DNA from: an uncultured Oscillospiraceae bacterium
GTDB taxonomy: Bacteria > Bacillota > Clostridia > Oscillospirales > Acutalibacteraceae
NCBI GenBank assembly: GCA_900547305.1
Contig: URGH01000007.1
Span: forward strand, 1 to 54,634
Length of the DNA: 54,634 nt
Direction of reading: 5' to 3'
The position numbers and the translations under genes are program-made. Shown piece by piece: positions 42,882 through 51,349 of the stretch (positions are counted from its first letter, which is position 1; each line of letters begins with the position of its first letter). The notes under the pieces were generated by a model. It was given only the letters and a program-made list of their open reading frames with translations. It was not told the origin of the DNA and did no database searches.

Positions 42882-43012
42882 TGCGGAATTAAGAATGCGG
42901 AATGCGGAATTTTCCTTTACAAAAGTAGTAAACAGTAAATTAACTGAACCGATTAAATATAAAAATCGCGTGTTTTTAATTCCGAATTCTGCATTCTAAA
43001 TTCTGAATTGCA
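42882..43012. repeat. intergenic inverted repeat of GGAATT/AGAATGC-type units
   Basis: The left arm (about 42882-42914) has three imperfect units of AATGCGGAATT. The right arm (about 42977-43012) holds the reverse complement of a similar run (AGAATTTAGAATGCAGAATT). They flank about 60 bp of AT-rich DNA, so the whole element could form a hairpin. The right arm encodes the last residues of FruK (QNLECRIRN). It looks like a miniature dispersed repeat; other copies cannot be checked here. Confidence 0.65.
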
Positions 43013-43878
43013 ACTCTTGTTGCCAACCCCTCGCTGAATGCGGTGGCGCCGCCTGCGGCAGTGCCAAGGCGCAAGGCATAGCCGAAATCATTTGTTTTTT
43101 CATAGCCCGCAAGAAAGCCCGCGAGCATTGAATCGCCCGCGCCCACGGTATTAACGGTTTTACCCGATACCGCGGGCATAAAAAGGCTTTCACCGCCCGC
43201 GCCGTAAAGACAAGCGCCGTCCTTTCCCATTGAAACAAGCACGTTTTGCGCGCCGAGCGAAAGTAATTTTTCGGCGTAGATTTTTACATTTTGTTTTGTT
43301 ACCTCTGTTTTGAAAATTCCGATTAATTCTTCAAGATTGGGCTTTATTAAAAACGGAGAATATTTAAGCGAGCTTAAAAGAGCCTCTCCCTCTGCGTCAA
43401 CCGCGAATTTCACGCGGCGCGGGGAGAGCTTTTTCATTATATTTTCGTAAATATCGGCAGGCATATTTTTAGGAACGCTGCCCGAAAGCACCACCGTATC
43501 GCCCGCCTGCACTTTTTCGAGCCTTTCAAAAAGGCGGTTAATATCCTCCTTTGATACCTCGGGACCTGCTGCGTTAATATCGGTCTCATTTTCGGCGCGC
43601 AGCTTTACATTTATGCGGGTAAGCCCCTTTTCAAGCCTTACAAAATCGGTTTTTGCAAAGGCGGAAACGGCGTTTTCAAGCGCGTCTCCCGTAAACCCGG
43701 CAATAAAACCCGTAGCAACCGAAGGAATTTCAAGCTCGTTTAAAATAAACGAAACATTTATACCCTTGCCGCCGAAATAAAGGCTTTCGCGCGCAGAGCG
43801 GTTTATTTCACCTACAGTTAAACTGTTAGGGTACATAATATAATCAAGCGCGGGGTTTAAGGTTACTGTATAAATCAT
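42976..43878 (-). CDS. fruK: 1-phosphofructokinase / PfkB-type hexose-phosphate kinase
   Basis: 300 aa. TVTLNPALDYIM, GGKGINVSFIL, the FTGDALE region, and the C-terminal anion-hole/base motif NTVGAGDSMLAGFLAGY are typical of the FruK/LacC group, which phosphorylates fructose-1-phosphate or tagatose-6-phosphate. FruK is preferred by the HPr neighbour, but no fructose EII gene is present, so specificity is inferred. AGGGAG precedes the ATG. The final nine or so residues come from an intergenic repeat. Confidence 0.88.
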   Translation of the reverse strand: MIYTVTLNPALDYIMYPNSLTVGEINRSARESLYFGGKGINVSFILNELEIPSVATGFIAGFTGDALENAVSAFAKTDFVRLEKGLTRINVKLRAENETDINAAGPEVSKEDINRLFERLEKVQAGDTVVLSGSVPKNMPADIYENIMKKLSPRRVKFAVDAEGEALLSSLKYSPFLIKPNLEELIGIFKTEVTKQNVKIYAEKLLSLGAQNVLVSMGKDGACLYGAGGESLFMPAVSGKTVNTVGAGDSMLAGFLAGYEKTNDFGYALRLGTAAGGATAFSEGLATRVAIQNLECRIRN

Positions 43879-43892
43879 AAATTCTCCCTATA

Positions 43893-43917
43893 AAAAAGCC
43901 TCCCTCGTCAGAGGGAG
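43893..43917 (-). terminator. terminator between ptsH and fruK
   Basis: On the minus strand CTCCCTC, a 4-nt loop and GAGGGAG (43911-43917 / 43900-43906), then GC and six T. It would end most ptsH transcripts before fruK. Confidence 0.88.
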
Positions 43918-43942
43918 ACATTGTAAAGCTTATTATACAATA

Positions 43943-44206
43943 TCAATCTGCAAAGCCTGATTCTACCAAAGCTACAAGCCCGTCAAGAGCTTCCTTTTCG
44001 TCAGAGCCGTCAACAATTATTTTAATGGTAGTGCCGCCTACAATGCCGAGCGACAGAACACCCAAAAGGCTCTTGGCGTTTACCTTTCTTTCATCCTTTT
44101 CAACCCAAATTGAGGATTTATACTCATTTGCTTTCTGAATAAAAAAGGTTGCGGGGCGGGCATGAAGACCAACCTGATTCTGAATAACTACGTCTTTAAC
44201 ACACAT
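43943..44206 (-). CDS. ptsH: phosphocarrier protein HPr
   Basis: 87 aa. The active His15 lies in GLHARPAT and the regulatory Ser46 in NAKSLLGVLSLG, both at canonical positions, so it can take part in sugar PTS transfer and, when phosphorylated on Ser46, in CcpA-dependent repression. AAAGGAG lies upstream of the ATG. Enzyme I and HPr kinase are not in this window. Confidence 0.96.
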   Translation of the reverse strand: MCVKDVVIQNQVGLHARPATFFIQKANEYKSSIWVEKDERKVNAKSLLGVLSLGIVGGTTIKIIVDGSDEKEALDGLVALVESGFAD

Positions 44207-44247
44207 TGTAAAATCTCCTTTGGGATTAACATTTTATTAACTGCCTC

Positions 44248-44263
44248 GTTACATCCTTGTAAC
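44248..44263 (-). promoter_or_regulatory. palindrome in the ptsH leader
   Basis: GTTACA, 4 nt, TGTAAC forms a 6-bp perfect palindrome near the expected transcript start of ptsH. It could be an operator or a small RNA hairpin. The binding protein is unknown. Confidence 0.4.
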
Positions 44264-44276
44264 ACCTGATATTATC

Positions 44277-44304
44277 ATTATACCACATTTAATGAAATCG
44301 TCAA
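44277..44304 (-). promoter_or_regulatory. ptsH promoter
   Basis: Minus-strand TTGACG (44299-44304), 16 nt, TATAAT (44277-44282), about 75 nt upstream of the start codon. Confidence 0.75.
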
Positions 44305-44418
44305 TTATTTGTGAATAAGTTCTAATATTTATCCAACGATTTAAAAATCGGCAAGCCCGCATTTGTGTAGTTTCAATATAAATTTTCGGCAAAAATCGCG
44401 GTTTTAACCCCTGCCCGA

Positions 44419-45336
44419 TTATTTTATGCTCTTAATATCATAGGGCGTGGTCTGGTAAACGAAGTAGTTGAGCCAGTTTGAGTAAAGCAGATTTGCGTGC
44501 GCGCGCCACGAAACGATGGGCGGATTTTCGGGGTTATCACCCTTAAAATAGTTTTTCGGTATTTCTATTTTTTCGCCCGCCCTTAAATCGCGGAAATACT
44601 CCTCTGCCAGTGTGTTCGCGTCATATTCGGAATGACCGGTTATAAATATCTGTTTTCCCTTTTCAGAGGATACGGCATACACTCCCGTTTCCTTGGAGGA
44701 AGCTAAAATTTTAAGCTGCGGCACTGCCTTTATATCCTCTGTTTTAAAGGTTGTGTGGCGCGACTGCGGCACCATAAAGGTATCGTCAAAGCCGCGGAAT
44801 AAAATTGAGTTTTTATAATCCACAGTATGCGGAAAAACGCCGAACAGCTTTTTTTCAAGCATATATTTTTTTATGCCGTAATGGTAGTAAAGCCCCGCTT
44901 GCGCACCCCAGCAAATATGAAAGGTGCTGTGCACATGGGTCTTGCTCCATTCCATAATTTCGCACAGCTCCGCCCAGTATTCAACCTCTTCAAACGGCAG
45001 CTTTTCAACCGGCGCACCGGTTATTATCATACCGTCAAAGGTGCGGTCGCGAACATCCTCAAAGGTCTTATAAAACGTAAAAAGGTGTTCTGCCGAGGTG
45101 TTTTTGGAAATATGGCTTTTTGTATGCAGAAATTCAAGGTCAACCTGCAGCGGCGAGTTTCCGAGCAGACGGGATATCTGCGTTTCGGTTTCAATTTTTT
45201 TAGGCATAAGGTTTAAAAGCAGTATTTTTAGCGGACGAATATCCTGCGTGATAGCCCGCGTTTCGGTCATAACGAATATATTTTCATCGTTAAGCGTTTT
45301 TACCGCGGGCAGATCGTTCGGTATTTTTATCGGCAT
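44419..45336 (-). CDS. metA: homoserine O-acetyltransferase (MetA family)
   Basis: This enzyme activates homoserine for methionine synthesis. It is 305 aa. The catalytic Cys142 is in HICWGAQAG, with His (TGHSEYD) and Glu of the triad further on. Residue 111 is Glu (GAPVE), which in characterised Firmicute enzymes marks acetyl-CoA use, in contrast to Gly111 in succinyl-CoA-using E. coli MetA. It is last in a five-gene leftward run and lies 3 nt after metY, whose substrate is O-acetylhomoserine. No clear terminator is seen in the 110 nt that follow. Confidence 0.94.
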   Translation of the reverse strand: MPIKIPNDLPAVKTLNDENIFVMTETRAITQDIRPLKILLLNLMPKKIETETQISRLLGNSPLQVDLEFLHTKSHISKNTSAEHLFTFYKTFEDVRDRTFDGMIITGAPVEKLPFEEVEYWAELCEIMEWSKTHVHSTFHICWGAQAGLYYHYGIKKYMLEKKLFGVFPHTVDYKNSILFRGFDDTFMVPQSRHTTFKTEDIKAVPQLKILASSKETGVYAVSSEKGKQIFITGHSEYDANTLAEEYFRDLRAGEKIEIPKNYFKGDNPENPPIVSWRAHANLLYSNWLNYFVYQTTPYDIKSIK

Positions 45337-45339
45337 ATT

Positions 45340-46632
45340 TTACCTGCCCTCTGCGCCGTCAAGCGCCTGTTTAATATCGTTAATAAGGTCTTCCGCGCTT
45401 TCAAGCCCGCACGAAAAACGCACAAGGTCTGCCGGTACTCCCGCGGCGGCAAGCTCCTCGTCGGTCATCTGGCGGTGGGTGCTGCTTGCGGGGTGCAGGC
45501 AGCAGGTGCGCGCGCCGGCAACGTGGGTTTCAATCGCGGCGATTTTAAGCCCCTTCATAAAGCCCTCGGCGGCTTTTCTGCCGCCCTTTAAGCCGAAACT
45601 TACAACGCCTGTTGTGCCGTTCGGCATATATTTTTGTGCAAGGCTGTAATATTTATCGCCCTCAAGCCCGGGATATATAACGTATGCCACGCGGTCATCA
45701 TTTTTAAGCGCTTTTGCCACGGCGAGCGCGTTTTCACAGTGCCGCGCCATTCTGACATGCAGGCTTTCAAGCCCCAAATTTAAAATAAACGCGCTTTGCG
45801 GCGACTGCACCGAGCCGAAATCGCGCATTAGCTGCGCGGTAGCCTTTGTAATATACGCGCCGCCTATGCCGAAGCGCTCGGTATAGGTTATGCCGTGGTA
45901 GCTGTCATCCGGCGTGCAAAGCCCGGGGTATTTATCGGGGTAGCGCGTCCAGTCAAACTTGCCCGAATCCACAATACAGCCGCCTACCGCCGCGCCGTGG
46001 CCGTCCATATACTTTGTGGTTGAATGGGTCACAATATCCGCTCCCCACTCAAAGGGGCGGCAGTTGACGGGCGTTGCAAAGGTGTTATCTACTATAAGCG
46101 GAACGCCGTGGCTGTGCGCAGCGTTGGCAAACTTTTCAAAATCAAGCACGGTAAGCGCGGGGTTTGCAACAGTCTCGCCGAAAACTGCCTTTGTGTTGGG
46201 GCGGAAAGCCGCGTCAAGCTCCTCCTTGGTGCAGTCGGGGGAAACAAAGGTAAAATCTATTCCCATTCTTTTCATTGTAACGGCGAAAAGGTTGTATGTA
46301 CCGCCGTAAATTGAGGAGGAAGAAACTATATGATCGCCGCAGGAGGCAATGTTGAACACAGCGTAAAACGAGGCTGCCTGACCGGAGGAAGTAAGCATAG
46401 CGGCGGTGCCGCCCTCAAGCTCGCAAATTTTGGCAGCTACAGTATCACAGGTGGGGTTTTGCAGGCGCGAATAGAAATATCCGCTTGCCTCTAAATCGAA
46501 AAGCCTGCCCATATCCTCGCTTGTGCTGTATTTAAAGGTTGTGCTTTGAATAATCGGCACCTGTCTCGGCTCGCCGTTTTTAGGGGTATAACCGCCCTGT
46601 ACGCATATAGTATCTCTGTTCACTGTTATCAC
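45340..46632 (-). CDS. metY: O-acetylhomoserine sulfhydrylase (aminocarboxypropyltransferase)
   Basis: A PLP enzyme that makes homocysteine from O-acetylhomoserine and sulfide. It is 430 aa, the long MetY/Met17 type. VPIIQSTTFKY, YSRLQNPTCDTV, SSGQAASFYAVF, SIYGGTYNLF and the PLP lysine in HSTTKYMDGHG (about 208) are present. It overlaps the amidohydrolase gene by 4 nt upstream and is followed 3 nt later by metA, a complete direct-sulfhydrylation pair. Confidence 0.95.
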   Translation of the reverse strand: MITVNRDTICVQGGYTPKNGEPRQVPIIQSTTFKYSTSEDMGRLFDLEASGYFYSRLQNPTCDTVAAKICELEGGTAAMLTSSGQAASFYAVFNIASCGDHIVSSSSIYGGTYNLFAVTMKRMGIDFTFVSPDCTKEELDAAFRPNTKAVFGETVANPALTVLDFEKFANAAHSHGVPLIVDNTFATPVNCRPFEWGADIVTHSTTKYMDGHGAAVGGCIVDSGKFDWTRYPDKYPGLCTPDDSYHGITYTERFGIGGAYITKATAQLMRDFGSVQSPQSAFILNLGLESLHVRMARHCENALAVAKALKNDDRVAYVIYPGLEGDKYYSLAQKYMPNGTTGVVSFGLKGGRKAAEGFMKGLKIAAIETHVAGARTCCLHPASSTHRQMTDEELAAAGVPADLVRFSCGLESAEDLINDIKQALDGAEGR

Positions 46633-47438
46633 TCCAAGTTGAAAATTTTACAAGCGTTTATATTAAGTATACTCTTTATTTCGTTTTCGTCAAGGCTTAG
46701 CGATAAAAAGTATTCAAGCTCCTTTTCGGGCGACCACATGGGGTAATCGCTGCCGAACAGCACCCTGTCCGCTCCGTAGCGGCGCATAATCTCCTTTGCG
46801 GTCTCTTTTTTAAGGTAGGGGAATGCGGAGGAGCAGTCAACATATAAGTTAGGCGTACCGCAAAGCTTTTTGCTTGCCTCCTCCCAAATAGACCAGCCGC
46901 CGAAGTGCGCGCCTATAACGGTAAGCTCGGTATAAATTTTAAGCACGGGCAAAAGGCGGTTGGGGTTTGAGTAATCGTAGCGGCTGTCGCCCGTGTGCAT
47001 AAGTATGGGCAGGCGGTTTTCTTCACACAGCTCATAAATTTTAAGGCAGCGGTAATCGTCTATTTTAAACGCCTGAATATCGGGGTGCAGCTTTACCCCG
47101 CGCAGCCCCAGTGACATTAAGTGTTCAACGTCGCCCTTAATATCGGCGCTGTCCGGGTGCAGAGTACCAAGCCCCACAAGCTTGCCGGGTTGCTTTTTAA
47201 CCTCGCCCGCAATAAATTCGTTAATGTTTTTAACCTGATGCGGCGTTGTGGCTACAGACTGCACGATATAGCGGTCTATCCCCGCCTTATCGCCCATTTC
47301 CATAAGCCCCTCTACGGTGCCCGAGCCTACCGAGTGCTCGTGATAAAAATTATCGGTTCCAGCAACCGCGCGCGAGGCTATTTTTTGGGGGTAGATGTGG
47401 CAGTGCGCGTCGGTTACAAAGTATTTATTTTCCACCAT
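46629..47438 (-). CDS. amidohydrolase family 2 protein (metal-dependent hydrolase or decarboxylase)
   Basis: 269 aa, a TIM-barrel amidohydrolase. It starts with DAHCHIYP (HxH metal site), then LGLRGVKLHPDIQAF, LMHTGDSRYDY, GAHFGGWS and the Asp in LFGSDYPMW, the pattern of amidohydrolase 2 (ACMSD-like) enzymes, which hydrolyse or decarboxylate small carboxylates. The substrate is unknown. It lies between the acyl-CoA synthetase fusion and metY with no gap (0 nt and a 4-nt overlap), so it belongs to the same pathway or transcript. Confidence 0.88.
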   Translation of the reverse strand: MVENKYFVTDAHCHIYPQKIASRAVAGTDNFYHEHSVGSGTVEGLMEMGDKAGIDRYIVQSVATTPHQVKNINEFIAGEVKKQPGKLVGLGTLHPDSADIKGDVEHLMSLGLRGVKLHPDIQAFKIDDYRCLKIYELCEENRLPILMHTGDSRYDYSNPNRLLPVLKIYTELTVIGAHFGGWSIWEEASKKLCGTPNLYVDCSSAFPYLKKETAKEIMRRYGADRVLFGSDYPMWSPEKELEYFLSLSLDENEIKSILNINACKIFNLE

Positions 47439-49925
47439 TTATGCCGTTACCACCTTATCCGCCTTTTGAAGACCTAATTTTTTAACCGCGTCCTCGCGCA
47501 TTTTGTATTTTAATATTTTGCCCGCAACGTTCATCGGGAAGCTATCCACAAAGTCGATATACCTCGGCACCTTATGCCGCGCCATATGAGCGTTTATAAA
47601 CTCTTTCATTTCAGCCTCGGTCATAGTCTCGCCCTCTTTTAAAATAACACAAGCCATTATTTCCTCGCCGTACTGCTCGTCCGGCACGCCTATTACCTGA
47701 ACGTCCTTAACCTTGGGGTGGGTGTAAATAAATTCCTCAATTTCTTTCGGGTAAATATTTTCGCCGCCCCTTATTATCATATCCTTAAGTCTGCCGGTAA
47801 TTCTGAAATAACCGTCGGGCGTGCGGCAGGCAAGGTCGCCCGTGTGCAGCCAGCCGTCCTTATCAATGGCGCTTGCGGTGGCTTTAGGCATTTTGTAGTA
47901 GCCTTTCATTATATTGTAGCCGCGCGCCACAAACTCGCCGTTTTCACCGTCGGGGCAATCCTCGCCCGTTTCGGGGTTTATAATTTTGCACTCAATTTCG
48001 GGCAGAGCCTTACCCACGGTGCCCACGCGCTGTTCAATGGTATCGTAAATAGAGCTCATTGTGCAGCCGGGCGACGCCTCTGTCTGACCGTAGGTTATAA
48101 CAATTTCTTTCATATTCATTTTGTCCACAACGTCCTGCATTACCGAAATGGGGCAAGGGCTGCCCGCCATAATGCCTGTGCGCATATATGAAAAATCGGT
48201 CTTTGCAAAATCGGGGTTTTCAAGCATTGCAATAAACATTGTGGGCACGCCGTGAAATGCGGTTATATGCTCGGAATTTATGCAGGCAAGCGCGGGCTTG
48301 GGCGAAAAATAGGGGAGTGGATAAATCGTGGTTCCGTGGGTCATACTTGCGGTCATTGCAAGCACCATCCCGAAGCAGTGGAACATAGGCACCTGAATCA
48401 TAAGCCTGTCGGCGGTGGATAATTCCATACAGTCGCCTATGCACTTGCCGTTGTTTACAACGTTATAGTGCGTAAGCATAACGCCCTTGGGAAAGCCCGT
48501 TGTACCCGATGTATACTGCATATTGCAAACGTCGTCCTTATCAACCGCCGCCGCCATACGGTAAACCTCGGCTGTCGGCACAGTCTTTCCGCGCTCAATA
48601 GCGTCTTCCCAGGTAAGGCAGCCCTTTTGCTTAAACCCTACGGTTATAATATTGCGCAAAAACGGCAAGCGTTTTGAGTGGAGAGGCTCACCCGTCTTTT
48701 TATTTTCAAGTTCGGGGCATAATTCCGCCATAGTCTCGGAATAATTTGAATCGCGGTAGCCGTCTATCATAATAAGGGTGTGGGTATCGGATTGCTTTAA
48801 AAGATACTCCGCCTCGTGAATTTTATAAGCGGTGTTCATTGAAACCAGCACCGCGCCAATTTTGGTGACCGCCCAAAAAGCGATATACCACTGCGGAATA
48901 TTGGTAGCCCAAACCGCCACGTGCGAGCCTGCCTTTACCCCCAGGGCTATAAGCGAACGGCAGAATTCGTCCACATCGTCGCGAAATTCGCTGTAAGTCC
49001 TTGTGTAATCAAGCGTGGTGTATTTAAAGGCGTATTGGTCGGGGAATTCCTCCACCATTCTGTCAAGTACCTGCGAAAAGGTCTCGTCTATAAGCAAATT
49101 TTTCTTCCAAACGTATTTTCCTGTGTGCGCGCGGTTGTAATAAAGGGCAGACTCTGCCTTTGAGGTATCGCCGAACTGGCTTATAAAGTTTACAAAGTGG
49201 GAGAATATTATCTCGCTGTCGTCAAGCCCCTCGCACCATGCGGGGTCCCATTCAAGCGAAATAAAGCCGTCGTAATTAACTGAGCGCAGGGCGGACATCA
49301 TATCCCCCACAGGCAGCTTGCCCTCGCCTATAAGGCAAAAGCCCTCGCCGTCAAAGTCCTTTATATGAACGTGCTTTACATACGCGCCCAAATTTTTAAT
49401 GGTTTCTTCAGGCTGCTCGCCCGCCTTGAAAAATGTTGAATACATATCCCAAAGGGCGGCTAAATTATCGCTTGCAAAGCTGTCGAGTAGCTCTCTGAGC
49501 GCGGCGGTGCTGCAAAACGCGCCGGAGGTCTCAATTACCAGCGTAACGCCCGCTTTTTCTGCTTTCGGTAAAACCGCGGTTATAAATTTCTTTGCGGCGT
49601 CACCGTCGCACACGGCTGATTTTATGCGTATATTCGGTATGTGCAGCTCCTCCGCAATTTTAATGCAGTTTTCGGTTTCGGCGATAGCAGTATCTTCGTT
49701 TATATCGGAAATCACGTCTATACACGGCAGTTCCAGCTTCATTTCATAAAGCCGCCTTACCGTCGCCGCAGCGGCGTAACCGTGAAACGCGCCGTCCTTA
49801 TTTTTAAATAATTCTCCATTTATATTGTGCAGCTCAATGCCGCCGAATTTCAGTTCGCTTGCAATATTGCAAAATTCATCAAAGCTCTTGTTATGCCAGC
49901 CCTTGGTTGAAAAAGATAACTTCAT
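47439..49925 (-). CDS. fusion: xylose isomerase-like TIM barrel + AMP-forming acyl-CoA synthetase
   Basis: 828 aa from ATG 49925, with GGAGG 10 nt upstream; a TTG at 49934 overlaps the previous stop. Residues 1-260 are a sugar-phosphate isomerase/epimerase barrel (FGGIELHN, LVIETSG, LWDMYSTF, VKHVHIKDFDGEG, GFISLEWDPAW), with the metal-binding Glu, Asp and His set retained. Residues about 270-828 are a complete ANL ligase: A3 YTSGTTGFPKG, YGQTEASPG, WLHTGDL, GRLKDMIIRGGENIYP and the A10 lysine in NVAGKILK. One chain would thus isomerise or shape a substrate and activate an acid as its CoA thioester. The fusion is not caused by a frameshift; the linker is continuous. Confidence 0.9.
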   Translation of the reverse strand: MKLSFSTKGWHNKSFDEFCNIASELKFGGIELHNINGELFKNKDGAFHGYAAAATVRRLYEMKLELPCIDVISDINEDTAIAETENCIKIAEELHIPNIRIKSAVCDGDAAKKFITAVLPKAEKAGVTLVIETSGAFCSTAALRELLDSFASDNLAALWDMYSTFFKAGEQPEETIKNLGAYVKHVHIKDFDGEGFCLIGEGKLPVGDMMSALRSVNYDGFISLEWDPAWCEGLDDSEIIFSHFVNFISQFGDTSKAESALYYNRAHTGKYVWKKNLLIDETFSQVLDRMVEEFPDQYAFKYTTLDYTRTYSEFRDDVDEFCRSLIALGVKAGSHVAVWATNIPQWYIAFWAVTKIGAVLVSMNTAYKIHEAEYLLKQSDTHTLIMIDGYRDSNYSETMAELCPELENKKTGEPLHSKRLPFLRNIITVGFKQKGCLTWEDAIERGKTVPTAEVYRMAAAVDKDDVCNMQYTSGTTGFPKGVMLTHYNVVNNGKCIGDCMELSTADRLMIQVPMFHCFGMVLAMTASMTHGTTIYPLPYFSPKPALACINSEHITAFHGVPTMFIAMLENPDFAKTDFSYMRTGIMAGSPCPISVMQDVVDKMNMKEIVITYGQTEASPGCTMSSIYDTIEQRVGTVGKALPEIECKIINPETGEDCPDGENGEFVARGYNIMKGYYKMPKATASAIDKDGWLHTGDLACRTPDGYFRITGRLKDMIIRGGENIYPKEIEEFIYTHPKVKDVQVIGVPDEQYGEEIMACVILKEGETMTEAEMKEFINAHMARHKVPRYIDFVDSFPMNVAGKILKYKMREDAVKKLGLQKADKVVTA

Positions 49926-49930
49926 AATTT

Positions 49931-51307
49931 TCAAGCCTCCCCGTAAACTATCTTATTAACGGCGTTTATGTACGCTCTTATGCTCGCGCCTATAATATCG
50001 GTTGAAATACCGTTGCCCGAATAGAGCTTACCCGAAAAGCGCAGCTTAACAAGCGCGCTGCCTATCGACTCTTTACCCTCGGTTACGGTCTCAATTTTAA
50101 AATCCTCAAGCTCGTAGCGGCTGCCTATAATCTGCTCCAGCGCCAAAAACGCCGCGTCAATGGGTCCGTCGCCTATGCTTATGCCCGTTGTACGTTTGCC
50201 GTCGCGTTCAAGTGTTACCTGAGCCGAGGCGGAAATTATATTGCCGTTGTTTATAACATAATTCACAAGCGTGTATGTAGGCGGCGCCTGCATAGCAGAG
50301 CTTGTAATAATAACTTCAAGTTCTTTTGCGCCTACTTTCTTTTTAGCCGCCACACGGCGGAACTCCTCGTAAACCTTTTGCGCGTCCTCGTCCGATAAAT
50401 CGTATCCAAGAGATGCCGCGGCAGAAACAACCGCGTCCTTTCCGTCGCTGCCGTCAAGGGTAATTCCACTTTGCTCTGCCGCTATGGGGGCTGCGGTATC
50501 GGTTTTGCCGCCGGTAATTCTTACAATCTGCTTTACAATTCTGTTAAGCTCGGTATTTTTAATGCTTGAAGAAAAGCCGCAGGTATCGCCGCAGTTCTTT
50601 ATCATTGCGGCAAAGCCCTCAAGCGCGGTAATATCGCCCGAAACGGCGGTTTTAACGCTGTCCGCCCCCTGCTTTACCGCCATAACCGAAGAGGCGGAAG
50701 CCAGCCCGTTTTTATCGCTGCACATAACCGAAATTTCGGCTTTACCGCCTATATGCACAGCAATTTCCGCAATAAATGCGGCAAACTCATCGGGCATTTG
50801 CTCCGCTGCATCGTCGCTTATTGTAATAATTCCCGCGCCCGCCGCTATTGCCGTATCAATCATTTCATAAAGAAAAGCCTTGTCGGCACGGGTCGCGTCC
50901 ATAGCGCAAAACTCGGTATTGCCGCATTTTTCCTTTGCGTAGCTTACAAGTTCGGTTATAAACTCGCCCATTTTAGGCGCTTTTTTGTGGCATATATATT
51001 CCATTCCTACGGTGGAAAGCGGCAGCTCAATGCGAATACGCGGCTTTGCAGCGGTGCGCAGCGCGTCGGCGGCCAAATCAATGCTCTCGCGCGTTTTACC
51101 GCCGCAAACCGATAACACGCTGTTTTTAACAAACGACGCTATCGTGCGCACAAGCAGGGTGTCGGTCTTGGCGTTTTCAATTTCGGGTAGCTCTACTGCA
51201 TTAACGCTGAGCCTTTCAAGCTGGCGCGCGATTTCGATTTTTTCCTTGAAACTGAAGTGCGCGCCCGCCGCGCAGAGCGTTCTGTCACAGATTTTAATGT
51301 TTTTCAT
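49931..51307 (-). CDS. LeuA-like protein with leucine-sensing domain but without catalytic residues
   Basis: 458 aa. The layout is that of 2-isopropylmalate synthase: HMGL barrel (1-250), linker, and LeuA dimer/regulatory domain (about 328-455; GDGPIDAAF, GKESIGSA, GISTDIIGASIRAYINA). The catalytic motifs are gone: TLRDGEQ is TLCAAGA (residues 10-16), removing the arginine and one metal ligand. HCHND is MCSDK (195-199), removing both metal histidines. SAEDATR is CAMDATR, and the NGxGERxGN loop is SGDITALEG. It therefore probably cannot make isopropylmalate; leucine binding may be kept. It heads the five-gene operon behind a Leu-type T-box. Confidence 0.88.
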   Translation of the reverse strand: MKNIKICDRTLCAAGAHFSFKEKIEIARQLERLSVNAVELPEIENAKTDTLLVRTIASFVKNSVLSVCGGKTRESIDLAADALRTAAKPRIRIELPLSTVGMEYICHKKAPKMGEFITELVSYAKEKCGNTEFCAMDATRADKAFLYEMIDTAIAAGAGIITISDDAAEQMPDEFAAFIAEIAVHIGGKAEISVMCSDKNGLASASSVMAVKQGADSVKTAVSGDITALEGFAAMIKNCGDTCGFSSSIKNTELNRIVKQIVRITGGKTDTAAPIAAEQSGITLDGSDGKDAVVSAAASLGYDLSDEDAQKVYEEFRRVAAKKKVGAKELEVIITSSAMQAPPTYTLVNYVINNGNIISASAQVTLERDGKRTTGISIGDGPIDAAFLALEQIIGSRYELEDFKIETVTEGKESIGSALVKLRFSGKLYSGNGISTDIIGASIRAYINAVNKIVYGEA

Positions 51308-51349
51308 AACCTATCACTCTTTCTTGTTTTTTGTTGGAAATGATGGTAT

